DNA of 64,000 nt from Actinoallomurus soli (GTDB lineage Bacteria > Actinomycetota > Actinomycetes > Streptosporangiales > Streptosporangiaceae), in NCBI RefSeq assembly GCF_024055715.1, contig NZ_JAMXMV010000007.1:1-64000 (forward strand), read 5' to 3'. Each line of letters opens with the position of its first letter. Position 1 is the first letter of the stretch. A program made the position numbers and the translations under genes. Shown here in pieces: positions 25,465 to 34,800 of this stretch. Below the pieces are notes generated by a model that was not told the origin of the DNA, searched no databases, and worked only from the letters and a program-made list of their open reading frames with translations.

Positions 25465-26339
25465 CCGGCGACGGCGGGCCTGAGCACCTCCTCGCACCAC
25501 TGGCGGAAGCCGGTCGGAGTCGTGGATCGCGGCGTACGCGGCTGCGCGCGGTACAGACCCCGGTCGACCGCGGCGGCCATGTCGACGAGGCCCTGCGCCC
25601 AGGCCTCGCTCACCCCGTTCCGTACGAGAGTGGCCTTGTACGCCTCACCGGAGATCCGCTGGAAGCGGATCGGCCGCCCCAGCACCTCCGACATGATCCG
25701 CGCCATGTCGTTCGGCGACAGGTCCTCGGGCCCGAGGACCGGGACGCCGTCCTGCCCGCTCCAGGAGTGGTCGAGCAGGAGCTCGGCCGCGACGGCGGCG
25801 ATGTCGCGGGTGGCGCACGTCGGGTTCTTCCGGTCCGGGGACAGCGTGAGGAAGAGGGCGCCCTGGTTCTTGAGCGCGCCGACCTGCTGCAGCGTGTTCT
25901 CCATGAAGCCGGGCATCTGCAGGGCCCGGTAGTTCGCGCCGGTGCTCTCGATCAGCTCGTCCATGGTGAGTGACGCGGAGATCTGCCCGGCGTTCTGGGC
26001 GACGCCGCGGCCCAGGGTCGAGACGCCGACGACCCGCTGCACCCCCCGGCTCTCAATGGCCTCGCAGAACGGCCGGGTGAAGCCGAGGATGTGCCCTTCG
26101 ACGCTGTCGGCCCGGGGGTCGGGGGGCACGAGCCAGAAGACGGAGTCGGCGCCGTCCAGGGCCGCGGCGAGGACGTCGAGGCGGTTGTGCGAACCCGCCA
26201 CGACCTCGACCTGCTCGCGCACTCGGGGAGAGAGGCGGGAGGGGTCGCGCGCGATGACACGGACCGGCTCTCCGCCCTCCAGGACGTTGTCGAGGACCTG
26301 CCGGCCGATCTGTCCGGTGGGCGTGGTGATGACGATCAT
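25461..26339 (-). CDS. NmrA-like NAD(P)-binding oxidoreductase
   Basis: A 292-residue atypical SDR of the NmrA/HSCARG type. The N-terminal nucleotide site reads MIVITTPTGQIGRQVL (a TGxxGxxG-like pattern), followed by VRVIARDPSRL, ALDGADSVFWLVPP, GVQRVVGVSTLGRG and YRALQMPGFMENTLQ. Such proteins may be quinone/NADPH oxidoreductases or redox sensors. It is divergent from a LysR gene across a hexanucleotide repeat tract, so the LysR protein is the probable regulator. Confidence 0.87.
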   Translation of the reverse strand: MIVITTPTGQIGRQVLDNVLEGGEPVRVIARDPSRLSPRVREQVEVVAGSHNRLDVLAAALDGADSVFWLVPPDPRADSVEGHILGFTRPFCEAIESRGVQRVVGVSTLGRGVAQNAGQISASLTMDELIESTGANYRALQMPGFMENTLQQVGALKNQGALFLTLSPDRKNPTCATRDIAAVAAELLLDHSWSGQDGVPVLGPEDLSPNDMARIMSEVLGRPIRFQRISGEAYKATLVRNGVSEAWAQGLVDMAAAVDRGLYRAQPRTPRSTTPTGFRQWCEEVLRPAVAG

Positions 26340-26370
26340 TGGCTCTCCAGGAAAGGGGGATCACACGGAC

Positions 26371-26442
<72 letters not shown>

Positions 26443-26521
26443 TGGAGCGGATCGCGGGACGGCACTGAGCAGTCAATCCGGCCGCGGCGGGAACCTGAAG
26501 GATCGATCCGGTCCCCATTGA

Positions 26522-26527
26522 TACTCT
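26522..26527 (+). promoter_or_regulatory. -10 box of the LysR gene (leaderless)
   Basis: TACTCT at 26522-26527 is separated from the ATG at 26534 by 6 bases. No Shine-Dalgarno sequence precedes the ATG. Confidence 0.5.
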
Positions 26528-26533
26528 GGCGAT

Positions 26534-27457
26534 ATGAATGACCTGGAGTCGCGCGAGCTCCGGTACTTCGTCGCGGTCGCCGAAGAGCTGCACTTCGGGC
26601 GCGCCGCCCAGCGGCTGGGCATGGCGCAGCCCCCTCTCTCCCGGGCGATCCGCGAGCTGGAGCGCAGGCTGGGCGTACGGCTGCTCGAGCGCACCACCCG
26701 TCAGGTGCGCCTCACGGCGGCCGGCGAGGTCCTCCTGCGGGACGCCCGGACCGCCCTCGACGCGATCAGCGCCGCCGGCCGGCGGGCCCGGAACGCCGGG
26801 CGGCCCGCACCGCTGCTGCGGCTCGCGCTCAAGGCCGACAACGACGCCGACCTGCTGCCACGGATCCTCTCCGCGTACGAGCGCGAGAGCGCGGCGATCG
26901 ACGTCGAGCTGGTGCTCGGCGGCCGGGGCGAGCAGGCGCCGGCGCTACGCGACGGGCGGGCCGACGTCGCGCTGCTCGTCAGCCCCTTCGACGACCGCGG
27001 CCTGGACGTCGAGCCGCTACTGACCGAACCCCGCCTGGCCGCCCTGGCGGCGAGCGACCCCCTCGCCGTCCGCCCGTCCCTGCGGCTGGCGGACCTCGCC
27101 GGGCGGAGCCTCCCGGACGGGACCCTCGTCGGGGAGGGCGGGTCGCCGCGCTCGCGGGTTCACACCGATGAGAGCGCTTCTGCGCGGCCACGGACGGCAC
27201 CGCGCGAGCTCACGGCCGGAACCCGGCAGCCGCTCTCGGACATCACCCAGATCTTCCGGCTGGTAGAGCTGGGGCGCATGGTCTGCTTCCTTCCGGCCTG
27301 GGTGACGCGGCGTTACCCGCTGCCCGGAATCGCCTACCGGCCGGTCGCGGACCTGGAACCGGCCACACTCGCCGTCGCCTGGCCCCGGGACGCACACTCG
27401 CCGGCGGTCGCCGCCTTCATCCGCGCCGCCACCTCGGTGATACATCCCGTGGGGTGA
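26534..27457 (+). CDS. LysR-family transcriptional regulator
   Basis: A 307-residue LysR regulator. The N-terminal winged HTH is RELRYFVAVAEELHFGRAAQRLG followed by MAQPPLSRAIRELERRLG and LLERTTRQVRLTAAGEVLL. A linker helix and a periplasmic-binding-protein-like effector domain (LRLALKADNDADLLPRIL through VCFLPAWVTRRYPLPGIAYRPV) complete it. By the usual LysR layout it should control the divergent NmrA-like gene in response to an unknown co-inducer. A hexanucleotide repeat lies in the shared promoter region. Confidence 0.93.
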   Translation: MNDLESRELRYFVAVAEELHFGRAAQRLGMAQPPLSRAIRELERRLGVRLLERTTRQVRLTAAGEVLLRDARTALDAISAAGRRARNAGRPAPLLRLALKADNDADLLPRILSAYERESAAIDVELVLGGRGEQAPALRDGRADVALLVSPFDDRGLDVEPLLTEPRLAALAASDPLAVRPSLRLADLAGRSLPDGTLVGEGGSPRSRVHTDESASARPRTAPRELTAGTRQPLSDITQIFRLVELGRMVCFLPAWVTRRYPLPGIAYRPVADLEPATLAVAWPRDAHSPAVAAFIRAATSVIHPVG

Positions 27458-27510
27458 TCCCCGGCCTGCGCTGCGCCCTGGAGGCGGCATACGCCAGGGA
27501 TCACCCCACG
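27448..27510 (+). terminator. Inverted repeat at the end of the LysR gene
   Basis: CGTGGGGTGATCCC (27448-27461) and GGGATCACCCCACG (27497-27510) are perfect 14-base arms around a 35-base loop. The left arm includes the LysR stop codon. It could be a terminator or the scar of an inverted insertion. Confidence 0.55.
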
Positions 27511-27511
27511 G

Positions 27512-27634
27512 ACGGCATTGGCCGCCTACGTGGCATCCGTACGCACACCTAAGGTTGATCTCGACAACCTGCAAGCAGCGGCGTTGACTCCGGGCGAATC
27601 CACGAAGCTCATCGCCGCCGTCGCCGAGGAGTAG
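27512..27634 (+). pseudogene. Possible C-terminal remnant of a DUF5753 HTH regulator
   Basis: An open frame with no start ends at TAG 27632-27634 and reads ...VDLDNLQAAALTPGESTKLI then AAVAEE. This resembles the extreme C-terminus of XRE/DUF5753 regulators, which in actinomycetes normally sit directly upstream of a DUF397 gene, as here. The rest of the regulator is absent. The match is short and judged from memory only. Confidence 0.35.
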
Positions 27635-27641
27635 CCCGCCC

Positions 27642-27752
27642 ATGGCCGTCCACGAGGATGAATCGAAGCCGCTCTCATGGCGTAAGAGCCTCCGCAGCGG
27701 CGACGCGAGCGATTGTGTCGAGGTCACCGTCGTCGAGTCGGCCGGCCGGTGA
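27642..27752 (+). CDS. Short DUF397 protein
   Basis: A 36-residue frame reading MAVHEDESKPLSWRKSLRSG, then DASDCVEVTVVESAGR. The W-R-K-S and C-V-E-V blocks are the hallmark of DUF397, a small family paired with DUF5753 HTH regulators (ScbR-independent 'Scr1/BldB-like' pairs). Normal DUF397 proteins have 55-70 residues, and this one lacks the C-terminal strands (usually D-S-K-x-P). Its stop overlaps the GNAT start codon (TGATG), so it might have been trimmed by fusion of the loci or still serve as a coupling cistron. Confidence 0.6.
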   Translation: MAVHEDESKPLSWRKSLRSGDASDCVEVTVVESAGR

Positions 27753-28306
27753 TGCGCACGCTGACGACCGAGCGGCTCGTTCTGCCGCCCTGGGATGACC
27801 GGTTCGAGGAGGACCTGTGCCGGTTGAGCGCTGATCCGCGGATCGCCCGGTACCTCGGGGACGGGCGGCCGTGGGATCGTGCACGCGCCCTGACGCGGCA
27901 CCGGGAGGTTCTGGCGCACTGGGTCGAGCACGGCTTCGGCTGGCGCGGCATCCTTCTCCGTGACGGGGGTGACGAGCGGACCCTCGGGGTGGCGGCGCTG
28001 AACCGTCTCCGCCGGAGCGTGCCGGGAATCGAGGAGCCCGTCATCGAGATCGGATGGTGGGTCGATCCGCGCTACTGGGGAATGGGGCTCGCCACCGAGG
28101 CCGCGGCCGCGCTCCGCGACGAGGCGTTCACCGACCACGGCGCCGAGCGGCTCGTCGCGCTGTACCAGCCCGCGAACCACGCCTCCGGCAACGTCATGCG
28201 CAAGATCGGCATGTCACGCCACGGTGACACCACCGGCCCGTACGGCGAGGCCGTTCGCGTCTACGTCCTCGACCGCTCCGACTGGGCCGCCGCGCGCTGT
28301 TCCTGA
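27752..28306 (+). CDS. GNAT-family N-acetyltransferase (RimJ-like)
   Basis: A 184-residue acetyltransferase with the RimJ/RimL-type start LTTERLVLPPW and the beta-4 strand region PVIEIGWWVDPRYWGMGLAT, where the acetyl-CoA loop W-G-x-G-x-A-T is visible. The late motif NHASGNVMRKIGM, typical of ribosomal-protein-type GNATs, follows. It probably acetylates an amine of a protein or small molecule. The substrate is unknown. The ATG at 27752 overlaps the DUF397 stop. Confidence 0.9.
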   Translation: MRTLTTERLVLPPWDDRFEEDLCRLSADPRIARYLGDGRPWDRARALTRHREVLAHWVEHGFGWRGILLRDGGDERTLGVAALNRLRRSVPGIEEPVIEIGWWVDPRYWGMGLATEAAAALRDEAFTDHGAERLVALYQPANHASGNVMRKIGMSRHGDTTGPYGEAVRVYVLDRSDWAAARCS

Positions 28307-28338
28307 CCGCGCCGCTGACGGCACGACTGACGAAGCAT

Positions 28339-28387
28339 GACCGTTTTATACCGTCTCTTGACCTTTATGATCGTTCGGCACCATAGT
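28339..28387 (+). promoter_or_regulatory. Promoter/operator of the first GH31 gene
   Basis: TTGACC (28358-28363) and CATAGT (28382-28387) have an 18-base spacer, with the -10 box 7 bases before the GTG at 28395. Upstream, GACCGTTTTATACCGTC (28339-28355) carries two ACCGT half-sites 11 bases apart. The same three-part layout is conserved before the second GH31 gene. Confidence 0.6.
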
Positions 28388-28394
28388 CCCTGAG

Positions 28395-31300
28395 GTGAGC
28401 CTCCTCCCACATCGACTTAACGTCGAGTTTCGCGTGCCTCGTACGCATTGGCGTGCGGGGCCGCGATCGAAGCTGATCAGAGCCGGCCTCGCGCTGGCCG
28501 GCGTCGCCGGCCTCGTGGTCGCCGCTTCCTCCCCCGCGACCGCATCCGCGCCCGGGCAGCAGGCCGGCCAACACGCGGTCGAGTCGGGCGACGCCCGGTT
28601 CGAGGTCCTCTCCCCCACGCTGATCCGGATGGAGTACGCCGGCGACGGCGCCTTCACCGACGCGGCCACCTTCAACGCCGTGGGACGGGACGCCTTCGGA
28701 CGGACCCCGTTCACCAAGAAGGTCGAAGACGGCTGGCTGACCATCGACACCGGGCCGGTGAAGCTGCGGTACAAGGTCGGCTCCGGCCCGTTCACCGCGG
28801 ACAACGTCTCCGTGCGGCTGCGGTCCGGCGACCAGAAGGTGATCGCGCACCCGACCTTCCCCGGAGCGGCCACCTGCGTCGCCGGAACCCTGTGTGAGGG
28901 CGAGGGGGCCCTGCTTCAGGGCGGCGTGTCCGTCGCCCGGGACCACACTGGATTCACCGGCACCGGGTTCGCCGCCGGGTTCGAGAGCGTGGGCGGGTCG
29001 CTCGCCTACACGCTCGACGTGCCGAAGGACGGCGACTATGACCTGCGCGTGCGCTACGCCAACAACCAGGGCGGCGACGGGAAGATAACGACCCGTACGC
29101 TGAGCGCCGCCATCGACGGCGGAACGCCGGCGACGCTGACGATGCCGTCCACCGCGAACTGGGACACCTGGGCGTTCACCTCCGTCCCGGGGCTGCACCT
29201 GACCGCCGGCCGGCACACGCTCGTGATCTCCCGGACCGCGAACGACTCGGGCCAGGTGAACATCGACAGCCTGGCGCTGACGGCCCCCGGCGCGCCGTAC
29301 CCGACGGCGGCGCCACCGGTCGCCTGCGACTACGGCACCGTGTGCGAGGCCGAGGCCGGCACGCTCGCCGGCGGCGCGACACAGGCCGCCGACCACAACG
29401 GCCACTCCGGTGACGGGTTCGTCGCGGGGCTGGAGCGGGCGGGTCCGTCCGACACCGTCACCGTGCGGAACGTTCCCGCCGACGGCACCTACTCCCTGCA
29501 GGTCCGGTACGCGAACGGCGGCGGAACGCAGCGGACGATCTCGACGGCCGTCAACGGCGGGACCGCCACGACGGCGAATCTCGCCCCGACGGCCGACTGG
29601 GACAGCTGGTCGACGGCCGTCATCCCGGTGACCCTGACCAAGGGCACCGACACGATCGCGCTCGGCTGCCCGACGGCGGACAGCTGCCACGTCAACCTCG
29701 ACACCGTCGCCGTCGCCCCGGCCTCCTCGGCGATCCTGCCGGCGCACAGCCCCCTCGGCGGATACCGGCGCGGCCTCGACGGCGTCAACGGCAGCGCGCT
29801 GACCACGCCCGGCCTGCTCTACCGCGACGGGTGGTACCTGCTCGATGACACGCCCTCGGCCATCTTCGACCCGGACACCCGGACCGTGCACGCGCGGCCG
29901 GGCCATGACGGCAAGTCCTACCAGGACGGCTACCTGTTCGGGTACGGCCAGGACTACAAGCAGGGCCTGTCGGATTTGAAGACGCTGACCGGACCGTCGA
30001 TGCTCCTGCCCCGGTGGGCGTACGGCATCTGGTTCTCCGAGTACTACGACTTCACCGCCGCCGAGTACGAGAACGACCTCCTGCCGAAGTTCCGGTCGGA
30101 GGGCGTCCCGCTGGACGTCCTGGTCACCGACACGGACTTCAAGGCGCCGACCGCCTGGAACGGCTGGGAGATCAACGACCAGAAGTTCCCCGACCCGGCG
30201 GCGTTCTTCGCCTGGGAGCACGCGCAGGGCCTGCACAGCGCGCTGAACATCCACCCGAGCATCCAGAGCGGCGACCCGGCCTACGCGCAGGCGCAGGCCA
30301 CGGCCAAGAACAAGCTGACGCCCTCGAACTGCCAGGCGCCCTCCGGGCAGACCTGCTACACGTTCGACTGGGGCGACCCGGACCAGCTCGCCGCCTACTT
30401 CGGCCTGCACAAGAGCGCCGAGAAGCAGGGCAACGACCTGTGGTGGCTGGACTGGTGCTGTGAGAACTCCCAGTCCTCGCTGGCCGGCGTGACGCCCGAC
30501 GCGTGGATCAACCAGCAGTACGCCGACGACACCGCCAAGCGCGTCGGGCGGGGCTTCGCCTTCTCCCGGGCGTACGGCTCCCTGCAGGCGGCGGGCTACA
30601 GCGGTCAGGCGCCGGTGCCGACGGGCCCGTGGGCGGACAAGCGCACCACGCTCCACTTCACGGGGGACACCACCTCGAGCTGGGACACCCTGAAATTTGA
30701 GGTCGGCTACACGCCGGGCGAGTCCGCCGCCACGGGACTGTCGCCGGTCAGCCACGACATCGGCGGGCACAACGGTGGAGCCAAGCTCGCCGACGACCTG
30801 TACGTCCGGTGGATGCAGATGGCGGCGTTCCAGCCGATCCTGCGACTGCACAGCAACCACGGCGCCCGGCTGCCGTGGCAGTACGGCGACCAGGCCCGCG
30901 TCGCGGCCGACAAGTTCCTCAACCTCCGCGAGAACCTCGTCCCCTACACCTACACGCTGGCCAAGGAGGCCACCGACACCGGCGTCCCCGTCGTCCGGGC
31001 CACCTACCTGGAGTACCCGGACCAGCAGGGCGCCTACGACGCAGCGGGACGGGAGTACTTCTACGGCTCGAACGTGCTCGTGGCCCCGGCCACCTCGTCC
31101 GGCACGACGGCCACCACGTCGGTGTGGTTCCCGCCGGGACAGTGGACCGACTACTTCACCGGCAAGACCTACACCGGCCCCTCGACCCAGAACGTCACGA
31201 CGGACTGGAACGCGATGCCGGTGTTCATCAAGGCCGGCGGAATCCTGCCCACACGGACGGACAACGTCACCAACGACGAACAGAACCCGCTGACCAAGGT

Positions 31301-31643
31301 CACGGTGAACGTCGCCGGCGGCACCGACAGCGTCTTCCGCCTCTACGAGGACGACGGCCACTCCACCGACCCGAACGCCTCGGCCACCACCACGATCCGG
31401 TACACCGAACACGGCGGTGACCACAGCCTCCGGATGGCACCGCCCCAGGGCAAGTTCACGGGCCAGGTGACCAAGCGGCAGTGGACGGTCGTCTTCTACG
31501 CCGCGACCAAGCCGACGACCGTCCAGGTCGACGGTAAGGCGGCACCCCAGGGCAGCTGGACGTACGACGACGGCAAGGGAACCCTGACGGTCACCCTCCC
31601 CGCCCGGACGACCCGCGCCGGAACGACGGTCGACTACCGCTGA
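28395..31643 (+). CDS. Secreted GH31 alpha-glycosidase with two CBM35-like modules (copy 1)
   Basis: A 1082-residue exported enzyme. A basic N-terminus and hydrophobic segment (GLALAGVAGLVVAASS) form a Sec-type signal. Two carbohydrate-binding modules (each starting C-E-x-E, then HSGDGFVAGLE or FTGTGFAAGFE, and a YANGG strand) are inserted between the N-terminal sandwich and the barrel. The GH31 barrel contains LPRWAYGIWFSEYY, the nucleophile Asp686 in LWWLDWCC, the acid/base Asp758 in FTGDTTSSWD, and SHDIGGHNG and PILRLHSNHG. A DUF5110-like C-terminal sandwich follows. GH31 includes alpha-glucosidases, alpha-xylosidases, transglucosylases and alpha-GalNAcases, and the WLDWCC variant does not settle which. 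It is probably leaderless. Confidence 0.93.
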   Translation: MSLLPHRLNVEFRVPRTHWRAGPRSKLIRAGLALAGVAGLVVAASSPATASAPGQQAGQHAVESGDARFEVLSPTLIRMEYAGDGAFTDAATFNAVGRDAFGRTPFTKKVEDGWLTIDTGPVKLRYKVGSGPFTADNVSVRLRSGDQKVIAHPTFPGAATCVAGTLCEGEGALLQGGVSVARDHTGFTGTGFAAGFESVGGSLAYTLDVPKDGDYDLRVRYANNQGGDGKITTRTLSAAIDGGTPATLTMPSTANWDTWAFTSVPGLHLTAGRHTLVISRTANDSGQVNIDSLALTAPGAPYPTAAPPVACDYGTVCEAEAGTLAGGATQAADHNGHSGDGFVAGLERAGPSDTVTVRNVPADGTYSLQVRYANGGGTQRTISTAVNGGTATTANLAPTADWDSWSTAVIPVTLTKGTDTIALGCPTADSCHVNLDTVAVAPASSAILPAHSPLGGYRRGLDGVNGSALTTPGLLYRDGWYLLDDTPSAIFDPDTRTVHARPGHDGKSYQDGYLFGYGQDYKQGLSDLKTLTGPSMLLPRWAYGIWFSEYYDFTAAEYENDLLPKFRSEGVPLDVLVTDTDFKAPTAWNGWEINDQKFPDPAAFFAWEHAQGLHSALNIHPSIQSGDPAYAQAQATAKNKLTPSNCQAPSGQTCYTFDWGDPDQLAAYFGLHKSAEKQGNDLWWLDWCCENSQSSLAGVTPDAWINQQYADDTAKRVGRGFAFSRAYGSLQAAGYSGQAPVPTGPWADKRTTLHFTGDTTSSWDTLKFEVGYTPGESAATGLSPVSHDIGGHNGGAKLADDLYVRWMQMAAFQPILRLHSNHGARLPWQYGDQARVAADKFLNLRENLVPYTYTLAKEATDTGVPVVRATYLEYPDQQGAYDAAGREYFYGSNVLVAPATSSGTTATTSVWFPPGQWTDYFTGKTYTGPSTQNVTTDWNAMPVFIKAGGILPTRTDNVTNDEQNPLTKVTVNVAGGTDSVFRLYEDDGHSTDPNASATTTIRYTEHGGDHSLRMAPPQGKFTGQVTKRQWTVVFYAATKPTTVQVDGKAAPQGSWTYDDGKGTLTVTLPARTTRAGTTVDYR

Positions 31644-31662
31644 CCCGGCTGAGTCGATCATT

Positions 31663-31695
31663 GGCGCCCGCCGCCTTCCCAGGGCGGCGGGCGCC
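31663..31695 (+). terminator. Terminator of the first GH31 gene
   Basis: GGCGCCCGCCGCC (31663-31675) and GGCGGCGGGCGCC (31683-31695) are perfect 13-base arms with a 7-base loop. They lie 20 bases after the stop. The same stem sequence follows the second copy. Confidence 0.75.
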
Positions 31696-31782
31696 GGTGT
31701 TCCGCGCCGTGATCGATCCCCGGGGGAGGGACCCCGTTCTCTTAGGGAAATGGGCGCCATCGGAAGAGGGGAATGGACGGGT

Positions 31783-31831
31783 GACCGATTTAGACCAGCT
31801 ATTGACGAATCTGATCATTTGACCCCATAGT
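31783..31831 (+). promoter_or_regulatory. Promoter/operator of the second GH31 gene
   Basis: TTGACG (31802-31807) and CATAGT (31826-31831) have an 18-base spacer, and the -10 box lies 6 bases before the GTG at 31838. GACCGATTTAGACCAGC (31783-31799) matches the upstream element of the first copy. Shared architecture implies one common regulator and a leaderless mRNA. Confidence 0.6.
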
Positions 31832-31837
31832 CCACAG

Positions 31838-34800
31838 GTGAGCCTCCTCCCCCATCTGCCTCGTGGCAGAGTGCGCCATCGGCGCATGCATCGGCGCGCC
31901 GGAGCCGGGTCCATGGCGATCCGAGCCGGTCTCGCGCTGGCCGGCGTGGCCGGCCTGGTAGTCGCCGCCTCCTCACCCGCGACCGCATCCCCACCAGGAC
32001 AGCGAGCCGACAAGCACGCGGTCCAGTCGGGCGACGCCCGGTTCGAGGTCCTGTCCCCCACGCTGATCCGGATGGAGTACGCCGGCGACGGCGCCTTCAC
32101 CGACGCCGCGACGTTCAACGCCGTCGGGCGGGACGGCTTCGGGCACACCCGGTTCACCAAGAAGGTCGAAGACGGCTGGCTGACCATCGACACCGGGCCG
32201 GTGAAGCTGCGGTACAAGGTCGGCTCCGGCCCGTTCACCGCGGACAACGTCTCCGTGCAGGTGCGCGCCGCCGACCAGAAGGTGACCGCGCATCCGACCT
32301 TCCCCGGAGCGGCCACCTGTGCCACCGACACCCTCTGTGAGGCGGAGCGGGGCCTGCTCCAAGGGGTGAGCGTCGCCTCGGACCACGCGGGGTTCACCGG
32401 CACCGGGTTCGCCGCCGGATTCGAGAGCACCGGCGGATCGCTCGCCTACACCCTCGACGTGCCCAAGGACGGCACGTATGACCTGCGCCTGCGCTACGCC
32501 AACAGTCAAGGCGGCGACGGGAAGACCACGACCCGTACGCTGAGCGCCGCCATCGACGGCGGAACGCCGGCGACGCTGACGATGCCGACGACCGCGAACT
32601 GGGACACCTGGGCGTTCACCTCCGCGCCGGGGCTGCACCTGACCGCCGGCCGGCACACGCTCGTGATCTCCCGGACCGCGAACGACTCGGGCGACGTGAA
32701 CATCGACAGCCTGGCGGTGACGGCGCCCGGCGCGCCGTACCCGACGGCGGCGCCATCGACCGTCTGCGACTACGGCACCGTGTGCGAGGCCGAGGCCGGC
32801 GCGCTCGCCGGCGGCGCGAGGCTCGCCGCGGACCACAACGGCCACTCCGGTGACGGGTTCGTCGCCGGGCTGGAGCGGGCGGGCGCGTCCGACACCGTCA
32901 CGCTGCAGAACGTCCCCGCCAACGGCTCGTACGGGCTGCAGGTCCGCTACTCGAACGGCGGCGGAACCTCCCGGACCATCTCCACGGCGGTGAACGGCGG
33001 AACGGCGACGACGGCGAATCTCGCGCCGACCGCCGACTGGGACAGCTGGTCGACGGCCGTCATTCCGGTGACCCTGACCAAGGGCACCGACACGATCGCG
33101 CTCGGCTGCCCGACGGCGGACAGCTGCCACGTCAACCTCGACACCGTCGCCGTCGCCCCGGCCGGAGCGCCGGTGCTGCCGGCGCACAGCCCCCTCGGCG
33201 GGTACCGGCGCGGCCTCGACGGCGTCAACGGCAGCGCCGTCACCACGCCCGGCCTGCTCTACCGCGACGGGTGGTACCTGCTCGATGACACGCCCTCGGC
33301 CATCTTCGACCCGGAGACCCGCACGGTCCACGCGCGGCCCGGGCACGACGGCAAGCCCTACCAGGACGGCTACCTGTTCGGGTACGGCCAGGACTACAAG
33401 CAGGGCCTGTCGGACCTGAAAACGCTGACCGGACCGTCGGAGCTGCTGCCCCGGTGGGCGTACGGCATCTGGTTCTCCGAGTACTACGACTTCACCGCCG
33501 CCGAGTACGAGAACGACCTCCTGCCGAAGTTCCGCTCGGAGCGCGTCCCGCTGGACGTCCTGGTCACCGACACGGATTACAAGGCGCCCGCCACCTGGGA
33601 CGGCTGGCAGATCGACACCAACAAGTTCCCGGACCCGGCGGCGTTCTTCGCCTGGGAGCACGCGCAGGGCCTGCACAGCGCGCTGAACATCCACCCGAGC
33701 ATCGCAAGCGGCGACCCGCAATACGCGCAGGCGCAGGCCACGGCCAAGGGCAAGCTGGACGTCTCCGGCTGCGGAGCGCCTTCCGGGCAGACCTGCCACG
33801 TGTTCGACTGGGGAGACCCGGACCAGCTCTCGGCCTACTTCGACCTGCACAAGAAGATGGAGCAGCAGGGCAACGACCTGTGGTGGCTGGACTGGTGCTG
33901 TGACAGCTCCCAGTCGTCGCTGGCGGGCGTCACGCCCGACGCGTGGATCAACCAGCAGTACGCCGACGACACCGCCAAGCGCGTCGGGCGCGGGTTCGCC
34001 TTCTCCCGGGCGTACAGCTCCCTGCAGGCCTCGGGTTACAGCGGTCAGGCGCCGGTGCCGACCGGTCCGTGGGCGGACAAGCGCACGACGGTGCACTTCA
34101 CCGGGGACACCGCCTCCAGCTGGGACACCCTGAAGTTCGAGGTCGGCTACACGCCGGGCGAGTCCGCCGCCACCGGCCTGTCGGCGGTCAGCCACGACAT
34201 CGGCGGGTTCAACGGCCCGTCCCATCTCGCCGACGACCTGTACGTGCGCTGGGTGCAGATGGCGGCGTTCCAGCCGATCCTGCGGCTGCACAGCAACCAC
34301 AGTGACCGGCTGCCGTGGCAGTACGGCGACCAGGCCCGCACGGCGGCGGAGAAGTTCCTGAACCTCCGTGAAGACCTCGTCCCGTACACCTACACGCTGG
34401 CCAAGGAGGCCACCGACACCGGCGTGCCGGTCGTCCGGGCCACGTACCTGGAGTACCCGGACGAGCAGGGCGCCTACGACGCTTCTGCCCGGGAGTACTT
34501 CTACGGCTCGAACGTGCTCGTGGCCCCGGCCACCTCGTCCGGCACGACGGCCACCACGTCGGTGTGGTTCCCGCCGGGACAGTGGACCGACTACTTCACC
34601 GGCAAGACCTACACCGGCCCCTCGACCCAGAACGTCACGACGGACTGGAACGCGATGCCGGTGTTCATCAAGGCCGGCGGAATCCTGCCGACGCGGACCG
34701 ACAACGTCACCAACGACGAACAGAACCCGCTGACCAAGGTCACGGTGAACGTCGCCGGCGGCACCGACAGCGTCTTCCGCCTCTACGAGGACGACGGCCA

